NCBI GenBank assembly: GCA_965222125.1
Contig: CBDCTC010000005.1
Coordinates: 372,001-436,000 of the forward strand
DNA length: 64,000 nucleotides
Direction of reading: 5' to 3'
Source: CAZENU01 sp965222125
Lineage (GTDB): Bacteria > Chloroflexota > Dehalococcoidia > Lucifugimonadales > CAZENU01
This document shows positions 17,504 to 25,459 of the stretch, in pieces (position 1 is the first letter of the stretch; the number at the start of each line of letters is the position of its first letter). Below the pieces are notes generated by a model that saw only the letters and a list, made by a program, of their open reading frames with translations, was not told the origin of the DNA and did no database searches. A program made the translations under genes and the position numbers.

Positions 17504-17839
17504 ATGGAAATACACTTCAGGACCCGAAAACTCCAGAAGATTTTCAACAGTGAGAAGAATCTCAATAGGGAGTATGGTAGCCGGATGGCACAACGGATCA
17601 AGGTGCGCCTTGCGGTTCTGAAGAACGCCCGGAGTTTGTCTCAGGTACCGAGGACGCCACCAGACCGGTGTCACCCGCTCGCAGGCGATCGTCTCGGACA
17701 GTACGCAGTCGACCTCGTACAGCCGTATCGGTTGATTTTTGAACCAGAACATGATCCGCTGCCACGTAGGGATGACGGAGGTGTCAAATTATGTGAGATC
17801 ACCGCGATTACGCTCGTCGGCGTATTGGACTATCACTGA
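17504..17839 (+). CDS. higB: HigB/RelE-family toxin
   Basis: 111 residues, normal HigB length. HigB toxins are ribosome-dependent mRNA interferases of the RelE fold. Family landmarks: FRTRKLQKIFNSEKNL at the N-terminus, the AQRIKVRL helix, RCHPLAGDR near residue 57, QYAVDLVQPYRLIFEPEHDP and the C-terminal VLDYH. The ATG follows the palindromic operator by 30 bases. The antitoxin gene starts 15 bases after the stop, giving the toxin-first order typical of higBA. The module lies between two minus-strand DUF1800/NHL blocks and runs against them. Confidence 0.85.
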   Translation: MEIHFRTRKLQKIFNSEKNLNREYGSRMAQRIKVRLAVLKNARSLSQVPRTPPDRCHPLAGDRLGQYAVDLVQPYRLIFEPEHDPLPRRDDGGVKLCEITAITLVGVLDYH

Positions 17840-17854
17840 TTGGGAGTTTGACCT

Positions 17855-18940
17855 ATGGTTCGTCCCAGCTATCGTTACGAGCCGGACTACGCCGTTCCGC
17901 CGGGGTGGGTCTTGGAGGAGCGTTTGGAGGCTCATGAAATCTCGCACGCCGAGTTTGCCCGGCGGTGCGGTAGGTCTCCTAAGCTGATCAGCGAAATAGT
18001 TGCGGGAAAGGCACCCATTGAGCCGAAGACGGCAGTGCAGTTTGAGAGAGTCTTAGGAGTGGATGCGGGAATATGGCTCGGAATCGAGTCCGACTATCGG
18101 CTGCGCCAAGAGCGTGAGTTTGAGGCCCGAAAGGCCGAGGAATCAGTAGAGTGGGCGAAGGGCTTCCCGGGCGCCGAGCTGGTGAGGCGAGGAGTTATGG
18201 CAAAGCCATCGTCGGGCGCGGACAAGGTGGAAAAGCTGCTGTCCTTCTTCGGCGTCGCATCGGTAGAGGCTTGGCGGGCTAAGTATACGAGCGCTCAAGT
18301 CGCCTACCGCCACTCGCCTAGCTTCAGCAGCGACGAGCCGGCTCTGACCACATGGTTGCGGCTCGGAGAGATTGAAGCTGAACAGGCCCAAGCGACCGAC
18401 TACAGCGCAGCCAAGTTCAAAAGGGCGTTGGCTCACATAAGAGAATCGACAGCGTCCCGGAGTTCAGCTGCGGTCACAGATGCATACAAGATATGCCTGG
18501 GTTCGGGCGTCGTCCTGACGATCGTCAAGCCGCTTCCCAGGACGTCTCTCAGCGGGGCGGCGCGCTGGCTGACACCGCGTAGAGCGCTGATACAACTGAG
18601 TGTCCGCGGCATGAGTGACGATCACCTATGGTTCAGTTTCTTCCACGAGGCCGCGCACCTCTTGCTGCACAGCAAGAAGGTCATTTTCGTCCATGAAGCC
18701 AAGGGCAAGATAACGGATGAAGACGCGCAGGCGGACACTTGGGCGTCCAACTTTCTCGTGTCGCCCAGAGCCTGGGAGGACTTTACGACGACATCGCGCC
18801 TGAGCGAACGCTCCGTCGTTCGTTTCGCTGAAGACCAGGGGATAGCGCCCGGTATCGTTGTCGGAAGGCTCCAGTACGAAGGGAAGCTTTCCTGGACCCA
18901 TCTCAACCACTTGAAGGTGCGTCTTGAATGGCTCGACTAG
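17855..18940 (+). CDS. HigA-type HTH antitoxin fused to an ImmA/IrrE metallopeptidase domain
   Basis: 361 residues. Residues about 15-75 form an XRE/HigA helix-turn-helix (GWVLEERLEAHEISHAEFARRCG, shown in part, then SPKLISEIVAGKAPI). The C-terminal half has an ImmA/IrrE (DUF955) zinc peptidase site HEAAH at 264-268 with acidic residues DED near 288-290 as the likely third ligand. ImmA proteins cleave repressors, so the fusion could control its own turnover or sense a signal. It is three times longer than a simple HigA. The ATG at 17855 has GGGAG upstream. Partner is the HigB at 17504-17839. Confidence 0.85.
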   Translation: MVRPSYRYEPDYAVPPGWVLEERLEAHEISHAEFARRCGRSPKLISEIVAGKAPIEPKTAVQFERVLGVDAGIWLGIESDYRLRQEREFEARKAEESVEWAKGFPGAELVRRGVMAKPSSGADKVEKLLSFFGVASVEAWRAKYTSAQVAYRHSPSFSSDEPALTTWLRLGEIEAEQAQATDYSAAKFKRALAHIRESTASRSSAAVTDAYKICLGSGVVLTIVKPLPRTSLSGAARWLTPRRALIQLSVRGMSDDHLWFSFFHEAAHLLLHSKKVIFVHEAKGKITDEDAQADTWASNFLVSPRAWEDFTTTSRLSERSVVRFAEDQGIAPGIVVGRLQYEGKLSWTHLNHLKVRLEWLD

Positions 18941-18970
18941 CCGTCACACTAGCTATTCGATGGTCCTCGA

Positions 18971-20023
18971 CTATAAGTTCAGGCGCACGTCATCATAGGC
19001 CGGGTCTTTGATGTAGATCTGGACTCTGCCTCTGCGAGAGTCGACGACGAAGAGCCGGTCCTGATCGTCCACCCTGATGCTAACCGGTCGGTCGAATCTG
19101 CCCATCTGCGTGAGATCGTCTGTCCTGCTGTACGCCTTGGAGTAGATAGGGGATGCTTCTATGGCCTCTTTGACCGGGCCGAAGAACTCGGTCGCGTCGC
19201 CATAGATGGATCCGATGACGCCGCCGTCCGGCTCGAAGATACACACACGCTTGTTACCCCAATCGGCCACGTACACGTCCCCATCGCTGTCGACCGCGAC
19301 ATCCGACGGATGGCGCAGCGACGCGCCGTCGTCAGGCGACGCGCCGTAGCTCATGACGAACCGGCCGTCCGGCGCGAACTTCTGCACGCGGCTGTTTCCC
19401 CAGTCGGCCACGTACACGTACCCTTCGGCGTCCAACGTGATGCCCCACGGCCGGTCGAGCCGGCCCTCGCTGTCGCCGTGGCAGCCCCACGCGTCTAGGT
19501 GCCGCCCGTCTTTGGTGAACTTCTGCACGCGGCTGTTGCCGCTGTCGACGATGTAGAGGTTGTCGTCACTGTCGAACTCCATGCCGGACGGGCGGTCGAG
19601 CTGGCCCGGCTCCGGGCCCTTCTCGCCCCACTTGCGTAGGGCCTCTCCTGCCGGGTCATACTGTGGTATCTCGTAGTAGGGGCCATCGGGCCCAAATACG
19701 GCGACGAAGCTGCCGTACTCGTCGCAGCAGTAGAGGTAGCCGTCGCTGTCTGTGGCGAGCGCGGTCGGCCACGTGAACTCGTTGCGGGCGAAGTCTCCGA
19801 TCTGCACGCCGTCCTCGACCGACCACTTGCCGATCTTCGGCTGGTAGGTGACGGTGAAGTCGTGGTCGAGAGGCCAGATCGGCATTCCGCGGCTCAGTAC
19901 CCACATCGCGCCGTCTCCGGCGAAGGCCATCGAGCAGGGGTATCGGAACCCCGCGTTGATGTTGTCGCGCCCCACCGCGTGCGAGAAGTGCCAGGCGCGG
20001 CCGGCGAGCGTGATGGTCTTCAT
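18971..20023 (-). CDS. NHL-repeat beta-propeller protein (block B)
   Basis: 350 residues, the same length as the block A copy and clearly homologous throughout (WHFSHAVGRDNI, LYCCDEYGSFVAVFGPDGPYY, VYVADWGNSRVQKF, VYVADWGNKRVCIF, VVDSRRGRVQIY). The two are less alike than the DUF1800 pair; the blade around residues 270-300 differs most. The frame runs open far upstream, but that part only mirrors the DUF1800 gene on another frame. The ATG at 20023 matches the start of the paralogue and has AGAGG upstream. No signal peptide. It directly follows DUF1800, with no DUF1501 between. Confidence 0.87.
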   Translation of the reverse strand: MKTITLAGRAWHFSHAVGRDNINAGFRYPCSMAFAGDGAMWVLSRGMPIWPLDHDFTVTYQPKIGKWSVEDGVQIGDFARNEFTWPTALATDSDGYLYCCDEYGSFVAVFGPDGPYYEIPQYDPAGEALRKWGEKGPEPGQLDRPSGMEFDSDDNLYIVDSGNSRVQKFTKDGRHLDAWGCHGDSEGRLDRPWGITLDAEGYVYVADWGNSRVQKFAPDGRFVMSYGASPDDGASLRHPSDVAVDSDGDVYVADWGNKRVCIFEPDGGVIGSIYGDATEFFGPVKEAIEASPIYSKAYSRTDDLTQMGRFDRPVSIRVDDQDRLFVVDSRRGRVQIYIKDPAYDDVRLNL

Positions 20024-20034
20024 GAGCGAGACCT

Positions 20035-21447
20035 CTATCCGAGCTGGTACTCCCGCGCGCCGGCGATGAGCGCCATCACGTTTCCGACGCGGCGCGACAG
20101 GTCGTCTCTGTCCCGGGTCGTTCTGTAGGATATCTCGCCGTCGGCCGCGGCCTCGGCGACGAGGTTGTCCCGGATGGTAGGGGAGACCTCGAGCGGGCCC
20201 ATCAGGTCGAGACATCGGTCTACCAGGTCCTCCGGGGACAAGGAGCTTCCGTTGGTAGACTGGCTGACGATCCAGTCGAGGTTGTGGCGGTTGCCCGGCA
20301 GGTCTGGCCGCCTGACGTAGTCGGCGACGAAGTTGACGCGGTTCATGAGCGAGCCGCTGTTGATCCACTCCTTGCCGGTGTGCCAGCCCTCGACGCTGGG
20401 GGGGTTGATCAGGTCCTGTCCCATCCTCTGCGGTTCCAGCCCGATCGTGCCCCACCCCGGGTCGGGGGCGCTCAGGCCGCCCGTCAGCTTGAGGGCGCCG
20501 ACGACGACCTCGGTCGGGCTCTTGACCTTTCGGAACGCGGCCTCCTTGAAGAAGTCGGAGTTGAACAGGACGCGCAGCACGGGCTCGATCTCGTAGTCGG
20601 ACTCTACGAATGTCCGCGCGAGCAGCCCGACCGCGTCCGGGTCACCCGGGGGCTCGATGTTCCAGGCCGGTACCTGCGGCTCCTCTGCGACGAAGAAGTT
20701 GTAGAGGTGCCTGCAGATGAAGGCTGCGCACGCTGGCTGGCGGACTACGATGTCGATGATGTCCTCGCCGTTGAATCGGCCTTTCTGCCCGAGGAAGGTC
20801 TTGACGCCGCCGTCGTGGTCCTCGGCGCGGTACCTGAAGACCCAGGGGAACTGTCCCCACGGCTGAGAGGGAATGCTCGGCTCGAAGCTCCATCCCGTGA
20901 ACGCCCGGGAGCACTCGTAGACGTCGTTTTCGGTGTAGTTGTTCACTCCCATGGAGAAGAGCTCCAGGAGCTCGCGCCCCCAGTTCTCGTTGGGCGCCCG
21001 CTTGTGGTTGTCCTGGTTGTCGAGCCAGAAGATCATGGCGGGGTCTTTGGCTGTTTCGACGAGAAGCCGCCGGTAGCTGCCCATGCCGTGCTTTCGGAAC
21101 AGCGCCACCTGGTTGGCCATCTGGCTGCTCTGCTCGACCTTCGAGACGGCGGTGGCAAAGACGTAGTGCCAGAACAGCGCCATCTTCTCCTGCAGGGGGC
21201 GCCGGGTGTTGAGCATCCGGTATATCCAGTCGGTCTGGACGTGCAGGCCGACGAACGAGCTCTCCGCCTGAGGGAGGTAGCGGTACAGCTCGTCCATGTC
21301 GAGTTCGGGCTGAGACTCGGGGTCCAGGAGCGTCTCGACGGTCGCGTCGTAGCCCTGTTCGACGAGCCGTTCGAGCTCGTCGCGAGTTGCGCCGAAGCCG
21401 GCGCGACGCATCAGGTGGGCCATCAACCGGAGGTCGTTGTCGGCCAT
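20035..21447 (-). CDS. DUF1800 family protein (block B)
   Basis: 470 residues, about 88% identical by eye count to the block A protein. Differences cluster at residues about 47-70 and 335-365, while the long core stretches around NENWGRELLELFSMG, YECSRAFTGWSFEP, FNGEDIIDIVV and PPSVEGWHTGKEWINSG are unchanged. Start ATG with a GGGGAACGGC tract before it. No signal peptide. With NHL-B directly downstream it forms a two-gene unit. Conservation in both copies suggests that both remain functional. Confidence 0.88.
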   Translation of the reverse strand: MADNDLRLMAHLMRRAGFGATRDELERLVEQGYDATVETLLDPESQPELDMDELYRYLPQAESSFVGLHVQTDWIYRMLNTRRPLQEKMALFWHYVFATAVSKVEQSSQMANQVALFRKHGMGSYRRLLVETAKDPAMIFWLDNQDNHKRAPNENWGRELLELFSMGVNNYTENDVYECSRAFTGWSFEPSIPSQPWGQFPWVFRYRAEDHDGGVKTFLGQKGRFNGEDIIDIVVRQPACAAFICRHLYNFFVAEEPQVPAWNIEPPGDPDAVGLLARTFVESDYEIEPVLRVLFNSDFFKEAAFRKVKSPTEVVVGALKLTGGLSAPDPGWGTIGLEPQRMGQDLINPPSVEGWHTGKEWINSGSLMNRVNFVADYVRRPDLPGNRHNLDWIVSQSTNGSSLSPEDLVDRCLDLMGPLEVSPTIRDNLVAEAAADGEISYRTTRDRDDLSRRVGNVMALIAGAREYQLG

Positions 21448-21528
21448 CGCCGTTCCCCTGCGACCGGACTTGCCCCAGTGTGAAACGGGCGGCTTGGGAT
21501 AGTCAAGCCGCCGAAATCGCCCGAGGCG

Positions 21529-22566
21529 TCAGCCGCTGTTGACCACGATCTCCCGGTCGGCGCCCGTGAGCGGTAGCTCCACCCACGCGGAGCTCTTCGC
21601 GTGCGAGGCGTGGAAGGCGGCGATAGCCTCCAGCACCTGTACCGTCTCAGTTGGGTCGTAGTCGAAGTCGGACTCGCCGTCGAGCCAGTCGACGATCTCG
21701 CGCACCGCCACGTCCATCCCCGTCCCCACCTGGTCGTCGTTGGTCCAATGCTCGGTCCGGCCGTCCCAGTATTCGAGCCGGACGTCGCCGCTGCCGACGA
21801 AGGCCCGGCCCTCGGCGCCGTTGACACGCACGTCCCACGGCGCCTTGCTGTAGTCCGTCGCGTCGACCGTCGCCATCAGCCCGCCCTCGAGTCGCATCGT
21901 ACCCCAGCAGCCCGGATCGGCGAACTGGGGTCCCCGGGCGTCCGGCTTGCCGGCGAGGTCCAGAGTGGCCGAGACGGCTTCGATGCGGCGGCCGGTGACA
22001 TGGTATATCGCGTCGAACACGTGCGAGCCGACACCGCCGAGTCGGCCGGTCGGCCACTGGGCGTTGATCGAGGTGAGCTCGCCCAGACCGCCGTTCGCCA
22101 GGTGGGCGCGGGCTTTGCGGAAGCTGGAGGTGAAGCGGCGCTGGTGGTTGATGACCAGAAGCGCGCCAGCATCGGCGCAGGCGGCGACCATCCGCTCGGC
22201 GTCCGGCACCGACTGCGCTATCGGCTTCTCGCAGAGGACGGCTCGTACGCCGGCCTCTGCGCAGGCGACGGTCGGCTCGGCATGGACGTTCGCGTACGTG
22301 GCCACGCTGACGATGTCCAGCTCTTCGCGCTCCAGAAGCTCGCGCCAGTCGGCGTAGGTCCTCGCCCCGGTGCGCTGGGCGAACCGATCGCGCCGACCCT
22401 GGTCGCGGCTCGACCCGGCCACAAGCTCGATCTGCGGGTGGCCGACGAGCGAGGACGCGTGAGTGCCGTCGAGGTCCTCGACCCGCTGGCCCAACGCGTT
22501 GCCGGAGACCTGGTCGCCGGCGCCGATGAATCCGAGCCCGATGATGCCCGCTCTGTAGTCTGCCAT
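21529..22566 (-). CDS. Gfo/Idh/MocA family NAD(P)-dependent oxidoreductase
   Basis: 345 residues. N-terminal Rossmann domain with GIIGLGFIGAGDQ at residue 7, then ELDIVSVATYANVHAEPTVACAEAGVRAVLCEKPIA (fragments SVATYANVHAE and LCEKPIAQS), where the CEKP lysine is the family's catalytic lysine. The C-terminal alpha/beta domain carries GRLGGVGSHVFDAIYHVTG, containing the G-x-H-x-x-D signature. Such enzymes oxidise sugars or cyclitols. It begins divergent from the duplicated-domain gene at 22790. The substrate cannot be named. Confidence 0.87.
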   Translation of the reverse strand: MADYRAGIIGLGFIGAGDQVSGNALGQRVEDLDGTHASSLVGHPQIELVAGSSRDQGRRDRFAQRTGARTYADWRELLEREELDIVSVATYANVHAEPTVACAEAGVRAVLCEKPIAQSVPDAERMVAACADAGALLVINHQRRFTSSFRKARAHLANGGLGELTSINAQWPTGRLGGVGSHVFDAIYHVTGRRIEAVSATLDLAGKPDARGPQFADPGCWGTMRLEGGLMATVDATDYSKAPWDVRVNGAEGRAFVGSGDVRLEYWDGRTEHWTNDDQVGTGMDVAVREIVDWLDGESDFDYDPTETVQVLEAIAAFHASHAKSSAWVELPLTGADREIVVNSG

Positions 22567-22721
22567 GGCGTCGCTCCACGCGGCCCCGGTCTATGGCCGC
22601 CGGGGTGGTCCGTACAACGGGCTATTGTACAGAATCTCGCCCGGTCTCGGCGTGGGGACGGTGCGGCAGTGCCCCGGTGCCTCTCGACGCCGGACGCGTC
22701 TCCCGATACCATGGGGCGCGA

Positions 22722-22727
22722 TACAAT
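22722..22727 (+). promoter_or_regulatory. -10 element before the duplicated-domain gene
   Basis: TACAAT, five of six to consensus, 62 bases before the ATG at 22790 in the 223-base gap between divergent genes. No clear -35. Confidence 0.35.
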
Positions 22728-22789
22728 CGACAGGGTCAGGCCCGTTCAGTCCAACGGTTACGGATGTCGGCATCCCGGAGGGATTGGCT

Positions 22790-23578
22790 ATGGCAGGCGG
22801 CAAGGACGTCATGGTGGGGAAGGGGACAGTCCGGTTCAAGCTGGGGTACCGGGACGCCATTTCGGACCAGGGAGTATCGATCTCCGTCTATGCCGAAGTC
22901 GCCGGCGAAGAAGCGGAGCTGCTGCGGTTCGACTGCTTTGAGCACCAGCCGCACTACCACTACGGCCCCCAGAAGAAGGACGAGCGGCTCTATCTCGACT
23001 GGACCACGGAGGGCGACCCGGTCGAGTGGACGCTGTTCCACCTGTCGAACCGGCTGCCCGCCATGCTCGACCGAGCCGGCTACCCGGAGCTCGCGGCGAA
23101 CCTCGACGTGGACGCTCTGGGGCCCGATCTCGTCGAGCTTGGCGCAGCCGCCCGGACGATGGCCCGCGACGACCGCGCCACGGTGAAATACATGCCGGAG
23201 ATCGAAGTCTTCCTGGACGTCGGCGCGGTCCGGTTCGGGCTGGAGTACAACCAGAAGGCCCGCGGCGTCGGCATCTACGTTCTCGGCGACGTGAACGGAC
23301 AAGAGGTGGACCTTCTGGCCATAGATTGCTACGCGACGGACGCCCACTACCACTACGGGCCGCGTGGCAAGAACCAGCTCTTCTTCCTGGACATGACCGT
23401 CCACCCCGACTCGCTGAGGTGGGGCCTCGACCTGCTCAAGGGCGGCAAGCTGGCGCCGATGCTCGAGCGCGCCGGCTATCCCGACCACGCGGCGAGGCTC
23501 AATCCCGCGATGGTAGCCAAGAAGGTTGCGGAGCTGGAGTCGCTGGCGTTCCAAATGCGCGAGGCCCACGGAGGCTGA
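22790..23578 (+). CDS. Uncharacterised protein with two tandem copies of one domain
   Basis: 262 residues, not recognised. Residues about 13-106 and 145-238 are two copies of one unit. Each has an alternating-strand stretch (VRFKLGYR / VRFGLEYN), a Cys-containing strand (LLRFDCF / LLAIDCY), the motif HYHYGP at 55-60 and 186-191, a LYLDW / FFLDM strand, and ends in RAGYPELAANL / RAGYPDHAARL. The repeated His-Tyr-His-Tyr-Gly-Pro could bind metal. No signal peptide or membrane helix. The ATG has GGAGGGA just upstream; the frame is open further up but without family-like sequence. An aldo/keto reductase follows 45 bases downstream. Confidence 0.75.
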   Translation: MAGGKDVMVGKGTVRFKLGYRDAISDQGVSISVYAEVAGEEAELLRFDCFEHQPHYHYGPQKKDERLYLDWTTEGDPVEWTLFHLSNRLPAMLDRAGYPELAANLDVDALGPDLVELGAAARTMARDDRATVKYMPEIEVFLDVGAVRFGLEYNQKARGVGIYVLGDVNGQEVDLLAIDCYATDAHYHYGPRGKNQLFFLDMTVHPDSLRWGLDLLKGGKLAPMLERAGYPDHAARLNPAMVAKKVAELESLAFQMREAHGG

Positions 23579-23623
23579 CTGTCAGCCTGGCCGAGACCGC
23601 CTGAGCGCCGGGCAGACCACCAC

Positions 23624-24622
23624 ATGGCAGACCGACTACCCACTGCGACACTGGGACGCACCGGACTCGAGGTGACTCGCCTGGGATACGGCGGCCTGGA
23701 GCTGAAGGGCCCGGCCGTCGACGGCCGAGACCTCACGCACGGCGAGGCCGCTGAGGTGCTCGACGCCGTACTGGACAGCGGCATCACCATGATCGACACC
23801 GCGGACTGCTACGGCATCTCGGAGGAGACGATCGGGAGACACCTGTCGAACCGGCGGTCCGAGTACGTTCTCGCGACGAAGGCCGGCTGCCACAGGGACG
23901 CGCCTCCCAGCGGCGGGACCAAGGACCTCACCCGCGAGGGGCTGGTCTACAACGTAGAGCGCAGCCTGCGGCGGCTCAGGACAGACCACATCGACCTGCT
24001 GCAGATTCACACTCCGGTCGTCAAGCGGGGTAATCGGCCCGTGCTGGGGCACACAGAGCGGGAAGAGATCATAGCGACGCTTGAGCACATGCGCGCGCTG
24101 GGCAAGTTTCGCTGGATCGGGGTATCGACCAATCTGCCCCACCTGGCCCACTTCTTCAACTGGGGCGTGTTCGACGCCTACATGCTCCCGTACTCGGTCT
24201 TTCAGCGGGAGCATGAGGAGTGGATCACGAAGCTGGCGGGCCTCGGGCTCGGCACGATCATCAGAAGCGGGGCCGCCAAGGGCGAGCCGGACCACGAAGG
24301 CTCGGTGGCCTATCTGCAGGGCGTCTTGCTCAGTCCTGAGACCCGCTGGCGCTACTTCGAGGCTCTCGATCTCGACTCCCTGCGCGGTCCGGGCGAGAGC
24401 CGGATCGCGTTCATCCTGCGCTACTGTCTGTCGCACCCCGGCGTCGACACCGTCGTCAACGGGACGGTCAGTCTCGAGGAGCTCAGGGAGAACGTGCGCA
24501 CTGCGGAACGCGGCCCGCTGCCGCGGGACGTCGTCGATGAGGTCAACCGCCGCATGCGCACGGTCGACATGGTACCGGCGAAGATCCCGCGCGGCCTGCA
24601 GGTCACCCCGTCGGCCGACTGA
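23624..24622 (+). CDS. Aldo/keto reductase
   Basis: 332 residues, TIM-barrel NADPH-dependent oxidoreductase. The catalytic tetrad is visible: Asp and Tyr in MIDTADCYGISEE near residue 50, Lys in VLATKAGCH near residue 87, and His in LLQIHTPVV near residue 128. The N-terminus RTGLEVTRLGYGGLEL is typical of bacterial AKRs. The C-terminal LSHPGVDTVVNGT resembles the cofactor-binding segment. Gene spacing suggests cotranscription with the duplicated-domain gene upstream. Substrate unknown. Confidence 0.88.
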   Translation: MADRLPTATLGRTGLEVTRLGYGGLELKGPAVDGRDLTHGEAAEVLDAVLDSGITMIDTADCYGISEETIGRHLSNRRSEYVLATKAGCHRDAPPSGGTKDLTREGLVYNVERSLRRLRTDHIDLLQIHTPVVKRGNRPVLGHTEREEIIATLEHMRALGKFRWIGVSTNLPHLAHFFNWGVFDAYMLPYSVFQREHEEWITKLAGLGLGTIIRSGAAKGEPDHEGSVAYLQGVLLSPETRWRYFEALDLDSLRGPGESRIAFILRYCLSHPGVDTVVNGTVSLEELRENVRTAERGPLPRDVVDEVNRRMRTVDMVPAKIPRGLQVTPSAD

Positions 24623-24681
24623 AGCCGCTGCCGGGACCGCTGCGGCCGCTGGCCGAAGGCCGCACGTGGACCCAAATCACG

Positions 24682-25395
24682 ATGGGCGAGTCGCCGGCGG
24701 AGACCTTTAGCCTCGACCATAGCGACCGACCGCCGCGGTACCTCAAGGTGTCTCCGGTGCGGCACCGGAGGGACTTGCTGCGAGAGATGGAGCGGATCGA
24801 GTGGCTGCGCGGCCGGCTGCCGGTCCCCGAGGTGCTTGCCTACGAGACAGACTGCCGCGTGGAGTACCTGCTCCTGTCGGCCCTGCCGGGGCTGGACGCG
24901 GCCACCCTGACCGGCGACAGACCGGACTACAACCTCGTGCGGCTGTTGGCCAACGGGCTGCGCTCGATTCACGCCGTCCCGATCGACGAGTATCCGTTCG
25001 ACATGTCCCTGGACCGAATGATCGAGGCGGCTGGCCGCAATGTTGCGCGCGGGCTCGTCGACGAAGCCGATTTCGACCACGAACGCCTCGGGCGCTCAGC
25101 CGCGGAGATGTTCGAGGAGTTGCTGTCCCGGAAGCCGGCCGTAGAGGACCTCGTGTTCACCCACGGCGACTACTGCCTGCCAAACGTGTTGATCGACGGC
25201 GAGGAGATCGCCGGGTTCGTCGACTGGGGCCGGGCGGGCATCGCCGACCGTTACAAGGACATTGCGTTGGCCGTCAGGAGTCTGGAGTACAACACCGGTC
25301 GGGACCTCCGTACGATGTTCTTCGACGCGTACGGGCTTTCGAGTCCTGACGCCGACAAGATCGAATACTACAAGCTGCTGGACGAATTCTTCTAG
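24682..25395 (+). CDS. APH(3')-like aminoglycoside phosphotransferase
   Basis: At least 237 residues. It follows the APH(3') layout end to end: PRYLKVSP (ATP lysine), LRGRLPVPEVLAYE, SALPGLDA, FTHGDYCLPNVLID with the catalytic HGD...N, VDWGRAGIADRYKDIALA with the metal Asp, and the C-terminal LLDEFF that is a family hallmark. APH(3') enzymes phosphorylate kanamycin-type drugs; chromosomal relatives may have other substrates. Similarity starts before the ATG: the preceding in-frame codons read LAEGRTWTQIT, matching the APH N-terminus. No ATG, GTG or TTG occurs there, so a CTG (for example at 24619, overlapping the upstream stop) or a truncated start is possible. Confidence 0.82.
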   Translation: MGESPAETFSLDHSDRPPRYLKVSPVRHRRDLLREMERIEWLRGRLPVPEVLAYETDCRVEYLLLSALPGLDAATLTGDRPDYNLVRLLANGLRSIHAVPIDEYPFDMSLDRMIEAAGRNVARGLVDEADFDHERLGRSAAEMFEELLSRKPAVEDLVFTHGDYCLPNVLIDGEEIAGFVDWGRAGIADRYKDIALAVRSLEYNTGRDLRTMFFDAYGLSSPDADKIEYYKLLDEFF

Positions 25396-25459
25396 CACCA
25401 CGGGCCGCGGTCCGGCGCGCTGCTCTGTTCCCGTTATCGCCATTCCCGCAAGGGGAGAC

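Larger units (their letters stand above)
18971..21447 (-). repeat. Paralogous block B (DUF1800-NHL), second copy of 13674-17303
   Basis: Both genes have the same lengths as their block A partners (470 and 350 residues) and align without gaps. By eye about 414 of 470 DUF1800 residues are identical, and some DNA stretches of about 100 bases near 16800 and 20945 match almost perfectly. Block B lacks the DUF1501 gene: the NHL ATG comes 11 bases after the DUF1800 stop, just past a shared GGATAGAGG. Confidence 0.9.

Noticed and set aside
20024..20455. Possible 144-residue N-terminal extension of NHL-B
   Set aside because: It is only the DUF1800-B gene read in another frame; the paralogue in block A starts at the equivalent ATG.
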